A stretch of 64,000 nt of DNA from an uncultured Isoptericola sp. (GTDB lineage Bacteria > Actinomycetota > Actinomycetes > Actinomycetales > Cellulomonadaceae), in assembly GCA_947497265.1 (NCBI GenBank), contig CANMFP010000007.1, positions 97,503 to 161,502 on the forward strand, read 5' to 3'. Positions within the stretch are counted from its first letter, which is position 1; every line of letters starts with the position of its first letter. A program made the translations under genes and the position numbers. Under the pieces are notes generated by a model that did no database searches, was not told where the DNA came from, and was given only the letters and a program-made list of their open reading frames with translations. This document shows, piece by piece, positions 34,791-43,218 of the stretch.

Positions 34791-35273
34791 TCAGCCGGAG
34801 AACGGCTTGGCGGAGCGGATCTCCACCGGGATCTCGCGCCCGTTCGGCGCGGTGTAGCTGGTGGAGTCGCCCACCTTCTTGCCGTCGATGGCCGCCCCCA
34901 GGGGCGACGTGGGGGAGTAGACGTCGAGGTCCGTGGTCCCGGCGATCTCGCGCGAGCCCATGAGGAACGTCATCTCGTCACCGGCGACCTCGGCGACGAC
35001 GACCATGCCGGCCTCGACGGTGCCGTCGTCGGCGGGCTGCCCCACCTGCACGTGGCGCAGCTTCTCGGTGAGCTCGCGGATGCGGGCCTCGTTCTTCGCC
35101 TGCTCCTCGCGGGCAGCGTGGTAGCCGCCGTTCTCCTTGAGGTCGCCCTCGTCGCGTGCGGCAGCGATGCGCTCGGCGATCTCGGTGCGGGCCGGTCCGG
35201 AGAGGTGCTCCAGCTCGGACTGCAACCGGTCGTGAGCCTCCTGGGTGAGCCAGGTGACGTTGCTCTCGGTCAC
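34791..35273 (-). CDS. greA: Transcription elongation factor GreA
   Basis: A 160-residue factor that stimulates RNA cleavage in backtracked RNA polymerase. The N-terminal coiled coil has the acidic tip DEGDLKENGGYHAAREEQ (catalytic D and E). The C-terminal FKBP-like domain contains SPLGAAIDGKKVGDSTSY and ends ..VEIRSAKPF. The start is GTG with GGAGAG upstream. With the next three genes it matches the mycobacterial order greA, DUF4307, mca. Confidence 0.97.
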   Translation of the reverse strand: MTESNVTWLTQEAHDRLQSELEHLSGPARTEIAERIAAARDEGDLKENGGYHAAREEQAKNEARIRELTEKLRHVQVGQPADDGTVEAGMVVVAEVAGDEMTFLMGSREIAGTTDLDVYSPTSPLGAAIDGKKVGDSTSYTAPNGREIPVEIRSAKPFSG

Positions 35274-35438
35274 GAGGGCTCTCCTTTCGTGGTGCTCGTC
35301 GCCTGCCCCGGATGACGCACGCCGGGCCGCCCGGCGGGCGTCGGCACGCGCGCCGGACGGCGCAGGACTGCGTGTGAATCCCTCAGGATAGCCGACGGTG
35401 GGCGGATTCGTGGACTTCGTGGCACCGTCGTCGAGCCG

Positions 35439-35870
35439 TCAGAGGTCGGAGACGACGCAGTCGGTGACGTCGGCGGCGGTCGCCTGCTCGGAGGTGCCGA
35501 CGGTCACCTGGTAGGCGGAGGTCCGGCCGTCCGCGGGCCCGACCGGGACGTCGAGGGTGCCCACCTGGGCGTAGCTGGTGGACAGGGCGTCGACGGTGCA
35601 GACCGCCGTCGTGCCCGGGGGCATGTGCACCTGGAACGTGACGTCCACGCGCTCCGCGTCGACGACGTCGAAGCTCACCATCTCGGCGGTGACGGGATCC
35701 GCGGCGCTCTGCGCCAGGGAGAACCAGGCGGTGGCACCGACGGCGGCCGCGAGGGCGACCCCGATCGCGACCTTGGCGCCCCGCCCCGGGCCGCGGGCCG
35801 GCGTCGAGGAGGCCCTCGCCGCGCCTCCGTAGCGGCCGGCGGGGACGGTGGGGAGCTGCTCGGAGGTCAT
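35439..35870 (-). CDS. DUF4307-family membrane-anchored protein
   Basis: A 143-residue protein with a short cytosolic N terminus (MTSEQLPTVPAGRYGG), one membrane helix (VAIGVALAAAVGATAWFSLA) and an outside beta-rich domain (VSFDVVDAERVDVTFQVH, then CTVDALSTSYAQVGTLDVPV). Two cysteines in the outer domain (TAVCTV and DCVV) could form a disulfide. Function unknown. It is divergent from mca across 53 bases, the same relation as Rv1081c and Rv1082 in M. tuberculosis. Confidence 0.85.
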   Translation of the reverse strand: MTSEQLPTVPAGRYGGAARASSTPARGPGRGAKVAIGVALAAAVGATAWFSLAQSAADPVTAEMVSFDVVDAERVDVTFQVHMPPGTTAVCTVDALSTSYAQVGTLDVPVGPADGRTSAYQVTVGTSEQATAADVTDCVVSDL

Positions 35871-35923
35871 GACACCATTGTCCTCCACGACGCGGACGTC
35901 TCGAACTCATCCCAGGAGGACCC

Positions 35924-36820
35924 TTGACCGGCGAACCACTGCGGCTCATGGCGGTGCACGCGCACCCGGACGACGAGGCGAGCAAGGGTGCCGCGACGAC
36001 GGCGAAGTACGCCGCCGAGGGTGTCGAGGTCCTCGTCGTCACCTGCACCGGTGGGGAACGTGGCGACGTGCTCAACCCGTCGTTCGCGCCGCCCGAGGGG
36101 CACTCCTTCGACACGCTCGAGGAGAAGCGCGCCGTGCGCCGCCTCGAGATGGCAGCGGCCGCGGCGGCGCTCGGCGTGCGTCAGCAGTGGCTCGGGTTCG
36201 TCGACTCCGGCCTCCCGGAGGGTGACCCGCTGCCCCCGCTGCCGGAGGGCTGCTTCGCCCTGCTGCCGCTGGAGGAGGCCTCCGCACCGCTCGTCGAGCT
36301 GGTCCGCCAGTTCCGGCCGCACGTCATGACCACGTACGACCCGACCGGCGGCTACCCGCACCCGGACCACATCCGCTGCCACGAGGTCTCGTACGAGGCC
36401 TACCGTGCGGCGGGCGACGCGAGCCGCTACGTCGTCGACGGCGGCGCGGAGCCGTGGGAGCCGCGCAAGCTCTACTACAACCACGGCTTCTCGATGGAGC
36501 GCATCCGTGCGGCGCACGAGGCCATGGAGGGCGCCGGCCTGGAGTCCCCGTTCGGCGACTGGATCGAGTCCCGCACGGCGCGGGAGATCCCCGAACGGGA
36601 GGTCACCACGCGGATCGACGTCTCCGGCTACTTCGCCCAGCGGGACGCCGCGCTGGTCGCCCACGCCTCGCAGATCGACCCCGACGGATTCTTCTTCGCC
36701 GTGCCGCGAGACCTCGAGGTCGACGTGTGGCCCACGGAGGAGTTCGAGCTCGCGGACTCCCGGGTGCCGGTCGAGACCCCGGAGTCCGACCTGTTCGCCG
36801 GCGTCGAGGAGGAGTCCTGA
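35924..36820 (+). CDS. mca: Mycothiol conjugate amidase Mca
   Basis: A 298-residue zinc amidase that cleaves mycothiol S-conjugates to release mercapturic acids for export, a hallmark of actinobacterial detoxification. Zinc and catalytic motifs are VHAHPDDEASKGAATT (H14, D16-D17) and GYPHPDHIRCHE (H146, H149). The start is TTG, supported by a strong AGGAGG five bases upstream. Length fits Mca rather than the shorter MshB. Its stop overlaps the next ATG by one base. Confidence 0.95.
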   Translation: MTGEPLRLMAVHAHPDDEASKGAATTAKYAAEGVEVLVVTCTGGERGDVLNPSFAPPEGHSFDTLEEKRAVRRLEMAAAAAALGVRQQWLGFVDSGLPEGDPLPPLPEGCFALLPLEEASAPLVELVRQFRPHVMTTYDPTGGYPHPDHIRCHEVSYEAYRAAGDASRYVVDGGAEPWEPRKLYYNHGFSMERIRAAHEAMEGAGLESPFGDWIESRTAREIPEREVTTRIDVSGYFAQRDAALVAHASQIDPDGFFFAVPRDLEVDVWPTEEFELADSRVPVETPESDLFAGVEEES

Positions 36821-37188
36821 TGTCCGTCGCGCTGCTCGGCGGCCTGCTGGCCGACGTCAGCCCGTCGCCCAGCCCGACGGCGCCCGTCCTGGAGGACTGG
36901 GAGGTCACCCCCGGTCTGACGGGATTCCTCGCGACGTTCGCCATCGCGGCCGCCGCGGTGCTCCTCTTCCTCTCCCTGAGCCGCCACGTGCGCAAGGCGG
37001 ACGCCTACGCCCGGGCGCACGGCATCGAGGTGCCGCAGCGGCGGTCCATCGGGTTCCGGACGTCGACGGGCGAGGCGTCCGACGGCGCGGCGACGCCCGA
37101 CTCGCCCGCTTCGCCGTCGCCCGCTTCGCCGTCTGACGCGTCGCCCGACGGCGGCACCCCGGACGGGACGGACCGGCCCGCGTCATGA
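36820..37188 (+). CDS. Small single-helix membrane protein in the mca operon
   Basis: A 122-residue protein. A short N terminus rich in Ser and Pro (DVSPSPSPTAP) is followed by one membrane helix (LATFAIAAAAVLLFLSLS), a basic stretch (RHVRKADAYARAHGIEVPQR) and a ~45-residue Pro/Ser/Asp/Ala low-complexity tail with an SPASPS repeat. The ATG shares a base with the mca stop (TGATG) and the gene ends in an ATGA overlap with the next, so three genes are coupled. It occupies the place of Rv1083 in the mycobacterial order. Function unknown. Confidence 0.78.
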   Translation: MSVALLGGLLADVSPSPSPTAPVLEDWEVTPGLTGFLATFAIAAAAVLLFLSLSRHVRKADAYARAHGIEVPQRRSIGFRTSTGEASDGAATPDSPASPSPASPSDASPDGGTPDGTDRPAS

Positions 37189-37994
37189 CGCGAGTCACCG
37201 TGGCACAGGTCGAGGTGGCCGACGACCACGAGGCGAACCGGTACATGGTCGCCGACGCGTTCCAGGCCGCCGCGGCGGTGGACGCCAACCTCCTGGTGCT
37301 GCCCGAGTACGCCTCGGGGTACCACCGGCACGGCGTCGGCATCGAGCACGCCGAGCCGCTGGACGGCGCGTTCGTGTCCACCCTGCGCACGCTCGCCGCG
37401 GAGCACGGGACGGCCGTGATCGCCGGGACGACGCTGCCGGGCGCGACGCCCGGCCCGGCCGACGCACGTCGTGCGGTGAACGCCGTCGTCGCCGTCGACG
37501 CCTCCGGCGAGCTGGTCGGCGCGTACCGCAAGGTCCACCTCTACGACGCGTTCGGCACCCGCGAGTCCGACCGGCTGGAGCCGGGGCCGGCCGACGCGGC
37601 ACCGCTCACGCTGCGGGTCGGCGACCTCACCTTCGGCGTCATCACCTGCTACGACCTGCGGTTCCCCGAGTCGGCGCGGCGCGTGGTCGACGCCGGGGCG
37701 GAGGTCCTGGTGGTCCCGGCGGCCTGGGTCGCGGGCCCTCTCAAGGCGGAGCACTGGCGCACGCTGCTGACGGCACGGGCGATCGAGAACACCGTCGTGA
37801 CGGTCGGCGTCGGGATGGCCGGCAAGGGCGTCACGGGCAGGTCCGTGCTGGTCGGGCCGGACGGCGTCGTCGGCCTGGAGCTGGACGAACGGCCGCAGTA
37901 CCGCACGGTGGACCTGGATCCCGAGGAGCTCGCCGCCGTGCGCCGGGCGAACCCCTCGCTGCAGAACCGGCGCTACGCCGTCGTCCCCCGCTGA
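37185..37994 (+). CDS. Carbon-nitrogen hydrolase (nitrilase superfamily amidase)
   Basis: A 269-residue enzyme with the Glu-Lys-Cys triad: E41 in LLVLPEYASGY, K116 in GAYRKVHLYDAFG and C155 in GVITCYDLRFPESARR. The GAYRKVHLYDAFGTRESDR pattern points to the omega-amidase/Nit-like or aliphatic-amidase branch. It is translationally coupled to the mca operon, so a role in amide cleavage during thiol-conjugate turnover is possible but unproven. Confidence 0.92.
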   Translation: MTRVTVAQVEVADDHEANRYMVADAFQAAAAVDANLLVLPEYASGYHRHGVGIEHAEPLDGAFVSTLRTLAAEHGTAVIAGTTLPGATPGPADARRAVNAVVAVDASGELVGAYRKVHLYDAFGTRESDRLEPGPADAAPLTLRVGDLTFGVITCYDLRFPESARRVVDAGAEVLVVPAAWVAGPLKAEHWRTLLTARAIENTVVTVGVGMAGKGVTGRSVLVGPDGVVGLELDERPQYRTVDLDPEELAAVRRANPSLQNRRYAVVPR

Positions 37995-38035
37995 CCCCCG
38001 CCCCAGCCCTGACGTTCGGCGACCGGGGGGAGGGG

Positions 38036-38770
38036 TCAGGTGGCCGCGAGGTAGATCGCCACGGTGTGGCAGGTGAAACCGACGACCGTCAGGACGTGGA
38101 AGATCTCGTGGAACCCGAACCACCGGGGTGAGGGGTTCGGGAACTTGGTGCCGTAGATGACCGCGCCGAGCGTGTAGGCGAGCCCACCGCCGGCGACGAG
38201 CCAGACCACGGCCGGGCCGCCGGTGGCGCCGAACTGGCCGAGGTAGCCGACGGCCACCCAGCCGAGCGCCAGGTAGATCGGCACGTAGAGCCAGCGTGGC
38301 GCGCCCATCCACAGCAGCCGCGTCAGCACCCCGGCGGCGGCACCGATCCACACGATGGTGAGCAGGATCGTGGCGGCGCGCGGGTCCAGCAGCATGACGG
38401 CCAGCGGCGTGTAGGTGCCGGCGATGATGACGAAGATGTTCGCATGGTCCGCGCGTCGCAGGGCCGCCTCGACGCGCGGCGACCACGTCCCGGTGTGGTA
38501 GACGGCGCTGGTGGCGAAGAGCATGAACGCGCTGAGTCCGAAGACCGCCGCCGCGACCTTGCCGGCCACCGGTTCGGCCAGCACGACGAGGACGATGCTG
38601 GCAGCCAGCGCGAGGGGGGTCGTGGCCGCGTGGATCCATCCGCGGAGCCTGGGCTTGAGCCGGCGGGCGACGTCCTTCGCGTCCTGCGCGACGTCCTTCG
38701 CGGCAGCGGTCAGGTCACCGCGGTCCGGGGCTTCCGTCCCCGGACCGCGACGCTCGGCTCCTTCGGCCAC
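38036..38770 (-). CDS. PAQR/hemolysin III-family membrane protein (TrhA-like)
   Basis: A 244-residue protein. The GTG at 38770 is preferred because AAGGAG lies five bases upstream. A ~55-residue charged N terminus precedes seven helices beginning GWIHAATTPLALAASIVLVV. Zinc-site motifs of the family are visible: the SAVYHTGTW segment with D in RRADHANIFVIIAGTYTP, and the final FGFHEIFHVLTVVGFTCHTV with two histidines. Bacterial TrhA members affect membrane energetics and fatty-acid balance. A TetR-type palindrome lies in its promoter region. The gene order with the next gene matches Rv1085c-Rv1086. Confidence 0.9.
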   Translation of the reverse strand: MAEGAERRGPGTEAPDRGDLTAAAKDVAQDAKDVARRLKPRLRGWIHAATTPLALAASIVLVVLAEPVAGKVAAAVFGLSAFMLFATSAVYHTGTWSPRVEAALRRADHANIFVIIAGTYTPLAVMLLDPRAATILLTIVWIGAAAGVLTRLLWMGAPRWLYVPIYLALGWVAVGYLGQFGATGGPAVVWLVAGGGLAYTLGAVIYGTKFPNPSPRWFGFHEIFHVLTVVGFTCHTVAIYLAAT

Positions 38771-38806
38771 GGTGTCTCCTTGCTGGTGCTGGTGCTCGTC
38801 GAATAA

Positions 38807-38824
38807 ACCTACGGTCCCGTAGGT
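38807..38824. promoter_or_regulatory. 18-bp palindrome upstream of the PAQR gene
   Basis: ACCTACGGTCCCGTAGGT is an exact 8+2+8 inverted repeat, 37 bases upstream of the PAQR start. A further half-site CCGTAGG follows at 38832-38838. The shape fits a TetR-type regulator encoded elsewhere, since the nearest regulator in the window (MarR at 39.8 kb) is of another type. Confidence 0.65.
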
Positions 38825-38998
38825 TACGCCACCGTAGGCGCGGTGCGGGAACCGTCCCGCCGGGGACCTGTGAAGATCGTGCGACGAGACGGCGGGGCAC
38901 GCGCGCGAACCTCGCCCGGTCGTCCCGGCGGGGCGACCCGGAGCGGTACCGTTGTCCCGATTCGTCCGACCCCCCCCGCCACACCGCGAAGGACCAGC

Positions 38999-39760
38999 GT
39001 GCGCCTGCCCCACCCGCTGTACAGCCTGTACGAGCGCCGGCTCTCCGGGTCGTTGGACCGCGAGCAGATGCCGCGCCACGTCGGCGTCATCCTCGACGGC
39101 AACCGGCGCTGGGCGAAGTCCTTCGGCGAGACGGCAGCCACGGGCCACCGGCGCGGGGCCGACAAGATCACCGAGTTCCTCGGCTGGGCCGAGGAGCTGG
39201 GCATCGAGGTCGTGACCCTGTGGATGCTCTCCACGGACAACCTCGCGCGACCCGAGTCCGAGCTCGCCAACCTGCTCGACATCATCGAGGACGCTGTCTG
39301 CGACCTCGCCGGTTCCGGGCGATGGCGCCTGCGGGTCATGGGACGGCTGGACCTGCTGCCCGAGCGCCTCTCGAACGCGCTGCGGAGCGCCGTGGCCGAG
39401 ACCTCCGACGTCGTGGGCCTGCACGTCAACGTCGCCGTCGGCTACGGGGGCCGCCACGAGATCGCCGACGCCGTGCGGTCCTACCTGCGCGCCGAGGAGG
39501 CCAACGGCACCACGCTGGCCGAGCTGGCCGAGCGACTCGACGTCGAGGACATCGCCGCCCACCTGTACACCAAGGGCCAGCCCGACCCCGAGCTGGTGAT
39601 CCGCACCTCCGGCGAGCTCCGCGTCGGCGGGTTCCTCATGTGGCAGAGTGCCCACTCCGAGCTGTCGTTCGTCGAGGCATACTGGCCGGACTTCCGGCGC
39701 GTCGACTTCCTGCGCGCGCTGCGTGACTTCTCCCGGCGCGAGCGCCGGCTGGGTCGATAG
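38999..39760 (+). CDS. uppS: Cis-prenyltransferase (isoprenyl diphosphate synthase)
   Basis: A 253-residue enzyme joining isopentenyl diphosphate units with cis geometry. Conserved parts are VGVILDGNRRWAKSFGE (catalytic Asp), a WMLSTDNLARPESEL strand, VGYGGRHEIADAVRSY, PELVIRTSGELRVGGFLMWQ and ELSFVEAYWPDFRRVDF. The GTG start follows GAAGGA by five bases. Synteny with the PAQR gene and mca resembles M. tuberculosis Rv1086, the short-chain Z-farnesyl diphosphate synthase, so a C15 product for polyprenyl carriers is likely but not shown. Confidence 0.94.
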   Translation: MRLPHPLYSLYERRLSGSLDREQMPRHVGVILDGNRRWAKSFGETAATGHRRGADKITEFLGWAEELGIEVVTLWMLSTDNLARPESELANLLDIIEDAVCDLAGSGRWRLRVMGRLDLLPERLSNALRSAVAETSDVVGLHVNVAVGYGGRHEIADAVRSYLRAEEANGTTLAELAERLDVEDIAAHLYTKGQPDPELVIRTSGELRVGGFLMWQSAHSELSFVEAYWPDFRRVDFLRALRDFSRRERRLGR

Positions 39761-39808
39761 ACGACGCCCTCGGACTCTCGCGGCGACGACGCCAGGACAG
39801 GAGAACCC

Positions 39809-40297
39809 ATGACATCGACCGACAGCAGCCTGCCCGGCACGGCTCGGGACGCCGCCCGGACCTGGGAGGCGCTGTTCCGCACGCAGGTCACGCTCATGCG
39901 CCGGTTCCAGGCGGACTCGGTCTGGGACGAGGTGTCCATGCGCGAGTACGACGTGCTCTTCACGCTGTCCCGGGCGACGAGCTGCACCATGCGGCTGCGC
40001 GACCTCAACGAGAGCGTCCTCATGGCGCAGTCCTCGCTCTCCCGGCTCGTGGAACGGCTCGAGGACCGCGAGCTCGTCCTGCGGTCCGTGCCGGACGACG
40101 ACGCCCGCGGCACCCTGGTGGCGCTGACGGAGACGGGACGGCGGATGCAGCGCGACGTCGGACGGCGCCACGTCCGTGCCATGGAGCAGTACGTCGGCGG
40201 TGCCCTGGACGTCGAGGAGCAGGCCGAGCTGACGCGCCTGCTCGACAGGCTGCGGGCCGCGCAGGCCGGCATCGCGGACTGGTCACCCCAGGGTTGA
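39809..40297 (+). CDS. MarR-family transcriptional regulator
   Basis: A 162-residue winged-helix protein: dimerisation helices at both ends, core LRDLNESVLMAQSSLSRLVE (recognition helix) and the wing LVLRSVPDDDARGTLVALTE, followed by GRRMQRDVGRRHVRAMEQYV. AGGAG precedes the ATG. It is 48 bases after uppS and 22 before the glycerate kinase, all on the same strand, so it could regulate either or be part of a longer unit. Confidence 0.92.
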   Translation: MTSTDSSLPGTARDAARTWEALFRTQVTLMRRFQADSVWDEVSMREYDVLFTLSRATSCTMRLRDLNESVLMAQSSLSRLVERLEDRELVLRSVPDDDARGTLVALTETGRRMQRDVGRRHVRAMEQYVGGALDVEEQAELTRLLDRLRAAQAGIADWSPQG

Positions 40298-40319
40298 TCG
40301 GGCCGGTTATCCTCGGCGC

Positions 40320-41522
40320 GTGACCTCGCCGACGCCCGCCGAGCCCGCCCCTCGCCACGTGACCCGCACCGCCACGCCCGACGAGCCCCACGTCGTGGTG
40401 GTGCCCGACTCGTTCAAGGGCAGCCTCGGAGCCACCGACGTCGCGGCGGCGCTGCGGGCCGGCGTCCTGGCCGCCAGCCCCGACGCGCGCGTGACGTGCC
40501 TCGCGATGGCCGACGGCGGCGAGGGCACCCTCGACGCGCTGGTCACCACCTGGCTGACGCCCGTCCAGCACGTCGAGACCGTCGACGCCGTGGGTCGTCC
40601 GAGGACCGCGCGGTTCGCCGTCTCGCCCGACGGTCGCACCGGCGTCGTCGAGCTCGCCGAGGCGAGCGGTCTGCCGGCCGTCGGCGACGTCCCGCCCCAG
40701 CCGCTGCACGCCGGTACGCACGGCACGGGCGAGGTCGCGGCCGCCGTGCTCGACGCCGGCGTCGAGGAGGTGCTCGTCTGCCTGGGCGGCTCTGCCTCGA
40801 CCGACGGTGGCGCCGGCCTCCTGACCGGTCTGGGTGCCCGGCTCCTCGACGCCGACGGCGCACCCGTCCCGGACGGCGGCGAGGGCCTGGCGCAGGTCGC
40901 CTCGCTGGACCTGTCCGGCCTGCACCCGCGCGCCCGCCAGGTGCGCTGGCGTCTCGCCGTCGACGTCACCAACCCGCTCGTCGGCGAGCTCGGGTCGGCC
41001 GCCGTGTTCGCCCCGCAGAAGGGCGCCGGGCCGGGGGAGGTCGAGTTCCTCGACGCGGCGCTCACCCGGTGGGCCGACCTCCTGGAGCGTCGGTCCGGCG
41101 TCCGGGTCCACGAGCTGCCAGGAGCGGGTGCCGCCGGCGGCGTGCCCGCCGCGCTCGTGGCGCTGCTCGGCGCGGAGCTCGAGCCCGGGGCGTCGCTCGT
41201 GGCGGAGGCGGTCGGTCTGCCGGCGGCGCTCGCGGACGCCGCGCTCGTCATCACCGGCGAGGGGTCGTTCGACTCCCAGTCGGTGCGGGGCAAGGTGGCC
41301 GACGGCGTCGCCCGCCTGGCTGCGGCGTCCCCGGCCCGGCCCCCGGTCGTCGTGGTCGCCGGCCAGGTCCTGCTCCCGGCCGAGCAGGCACGCGCGGCGG
41401 GGATCGCGGCGGCGTTCTCGATCGCTCCCGGGCCGATCGGGCTCGACGAGCTGATGTCGCGCACGGCCGCGCGGCTGACGGAGGTCGCGGCGTCGGTCAC
41501 GACCCTGGGCCTCGCGAGGTAG
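40320..41522 (+). CDS. Glycerate kinase (GlxK/GarK type)
   Basis: A 400-residue enzyme phosphorylating D-glycerate. It starts (GTG) with a ~25-residue leader, then VVVVPDSFKGSLGATDVAAA, MADGGEGTLDAL and the hallmark VLVCLGGSASTDGGAGLLTG, VFAPQKGAGPGEVEFLDAAL, GAAGGVPAALVALLGAELEP and a VITGEGSFDSQSVRGKVADG region. It feeds glyoxylate or serine-derived glycerate into glycolysis. The ribosome site is weak. Confidence 0.94.
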   Translation: MTSPTPAEPAPRHVTRTATPDEPHVVVVPDSFKGSLGATDVAAALRAGVLAASPDARVTCLAMADGGEGTLDALVTTWLTPVQHVETVDAVGRPRTARFAVSPDGRTGVVELAEASGLPAVGDVPPQPLHAGTHGTGEVAAAVLDAGVEEVLVCLGGSASTDGGAGLLTGLGARLLDADGAPVPDGGEGLAQVASLDLSGLHPRARQVRWRLAVDVTNPLVGELGSAAVFAPQKGAGPGEVEFLDAALTRWADLLERRSGVRVHELPGAGAAGGVPAALVALLGAELEPGASLVAEAVGLPAALADAALVITGEGSFDSQSVRGKVADGVARLAAASPARPPVVVVAGQVLLPAEQARAAGIAAAFSIAPGPIGLDELMSRTAARLTEVAASVTTLGLAR

Positions 41523-41546
41523 CACGGCCCCGGCGAGTGGTGCGTG

Positions 41547-43013
41547 TCAGGGGGCGGAGTCGTCGTGCAGCACCACGCGGGACAGCTCGACGTCGCCACC
41601 CGGCAGCACCCAGTAGTGCAGCCGGCGGGCCTGCGGCGAGCTCGCCTGGAGGGACAGGCGCATGGCGTGCGCGCCGTCCGACTCGCGCACCAGGTACGGG
41701 CTGCCACCGCCGTCGCCGCACCGCAACCGGTGCAGCCCGAGGCCCGGCACGTCGGGCGCGCGCCCGGTCAGGACGAGGACGACGGCGCGGTGGACGCGGT
41801 CCTCCAGCCCTCGCCCCACGTCGGCGAGCGACTCGCAGAAGCGTGGACCGACCGTGAAGCGGGGCAGGGGGTATTCGTCCTTCTCGTCCGCGCCGATGAT
41901 CTCGGCCCAGGCCTGCAGCACGTCGTACCGCAGCTGGGCCTCGGGGTCGGTGAAGAGCCGCCGCGCCGGTGCGGGCTCCGTCGGGCGTGCGCGGCGTTTG
42001 CGGGCGCTGCGGATCTTGGCCTTGTACCGCTCGACGTCGTCGTGCAGGCGGTCGAGCCGGTCGCGCTGCTCCCGCACGAGGTCGCGCAGCCCGGTCACCT
42101 CCAGCTCGAGCGCCCGGACGGTGGCACGCAGCTCGACGGCGTCGCGCTCGGCGCGGTCGGCCCGGGAGCGGTGCTCGTGGACGGACAGCTCGAGCTGGTT
42201 GACCAGCGCCTTCTTGGGCGGGGTCGGCGCGGCCGCGGTGTCGTCCTCCTCGGGCACGTGAGCGTCGGACGACGGCGCGGCGGCCCGGGTGCGCCCGTCC
42301 GGCCCTCGGTGGACGTCGGGCGGGGGGACGGCCGGTCGCGGACCGGGCCCGGGGACGGGTCGCGGCCGTGGTGCCGGCTCCGGGGGCGTCGCTGCGGAGG
42401 GCGTGGACGACGCGTCGTCGGGGGAGGGCGACGGGAGCCAGGGGGGTCCGCCGTCGAGGAGGCTGACGGCCTCGAGCGCCGTGTCGGCGTCGTCCACGTC
42501 GTCGAGCCGCAGGTCCGGCTGGATGGTGCCGCCACCGGGGCCGGGGACGGGGCGGCCCGGGAGCATCCTCGCCGCGACGGTCTCGCCCACCGAGAACAGG
42601 TCGCGCAGGTCGGCGTCCCCACGGGCGGCATGCTCCCGCGGGACCCGCACCGTCACCGCCGGGGCGAGGGCCAGCAGCACGGTGTCGGCCGCGACCTGGT
42701 GCACCTGTGCCGGCACGACGGCTCCGTCGGGGTATCGGCCGTGCACGCGGGCGAGCTGAGCGGCCGGGTCCGGCAGCATGCCCCGCACGTCGAGCCGCCG
42801 CGAGCCGGCGTCGAGCGCTCCCCGGACCCGCATGCCCGGCGCGAGCAGCCGGTCGATCGGGACGACGGGCAGCGTCAGCTCCTGGGCGACCTGCGCGGTC
42901 GTGCCGTCGGGGGCCTGGACCAGCGCCCGGGTGCCGACGACACCGAGCACGGTGGCCGACGTCGTCGGCCGGGTGGCCGCGGCGGGGGAGGCGGCGGTGC
43001 GAATGCTGGCCAC
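41547..43013 (-). CDS. Uncharacterised protein: N-terminal beta domain, Pro-rich linker, coiled coil, C-terminal beta domain
   Basis: A 488-residue cytosolic protein. The GTG at 43013 is chosen because GGAGG lies four bases upstream. Residues 1-150 look like repeated beta-barrel/OB-type strands (VLGVVGTRALVQAPDGTTAQ, PGMRVRGALD, YPDGAVVPAQVHQVAADTVL). Residues ~185-290 are low-complexity Pro/Ala/Asp. Residues ~295-360 form a coiled coil (NQLELSVHEHRSRADRAERD, RALELEVTGLRDLVREQRDR) ending in a basic stretch (KAKIRSARKRRARP). The last 125 residues are a compact alpha/beta domain (RYDVLQAWAEIIGADEKDEY, ARRLHYWVLPGGDVELSRVV) reminiscent in length and pattern of ParE/HigB-like folds, which is only an impression. 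It is convergent with glycerate kinase. I do not recognise the family. Confidence 0.65.
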   Translation of the reverse strand: MASIRTAASPAAATRPTTSATVLGVVGTRALVQAPDGTTAQVAQELTLPVVPIDRLLAPGMRVRGALDAGSRRLDVRGMLPDPAAQLARVHGRYPDGAVVPAQVHQVAADTVLLALAPAVTVRVPREHAARGDADLRDLFSVGETVAARMLPGRPVPGPGGGTIQPDLRLDDVDDADTALEAVSLLDGGPPWLPSPSPDDASSTPSAATPPEPAPRPRPVPGPGPRPAVPPPDVHRGPDGRTRAAAPSSDAHVPEEDDTAAAPTPPKKALVNQLELSVHEHRSRADRAERDAVELRATVRALELEVTGLRDLVREQRDRLDRLHDDVERYKAKIRSARKRRARPTEPAPARRLFTDPEAQLRYDVLQAWAEIIGADEKDEYPLPRFTVGPRFCESLADVGRGLEDRVHRAVVLVLTGRAPDVPGLGLHRLRCGDGGGSPYLVRESDGAHAMRLSLQASSPQARRLHYWVLPGGDVELSRVVLHDDSAP

Positions 43014-43218
43014 GATGCCTCCTCCGCGACGGTACGGGCGGATTCTCGAGCCTACCCGCGGCCGTGACCTGCGGCTCGACGGCGCCGCCGCGCGGCGAGG
43101 ATCGGCACCCGGTCGACGCCGGGAAGGAGATGACACGGTGTGCGTTCAATGTCACGTCCGTTTTCGCTGACCGGGGCGACCGAGCGTCCCGTCCGGTGCG
43201 AGGATGAGGGACATGCCG

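Noticed and set aside
37992..38038. TGACCCC / GGGGTCA inverted repeat between the convergent nitrilase and PAQR genes as a terminator
   Set aside because: The stem is only seven bases with a long unpaired middle and consists mainly of the two stop regions; too weak to list.
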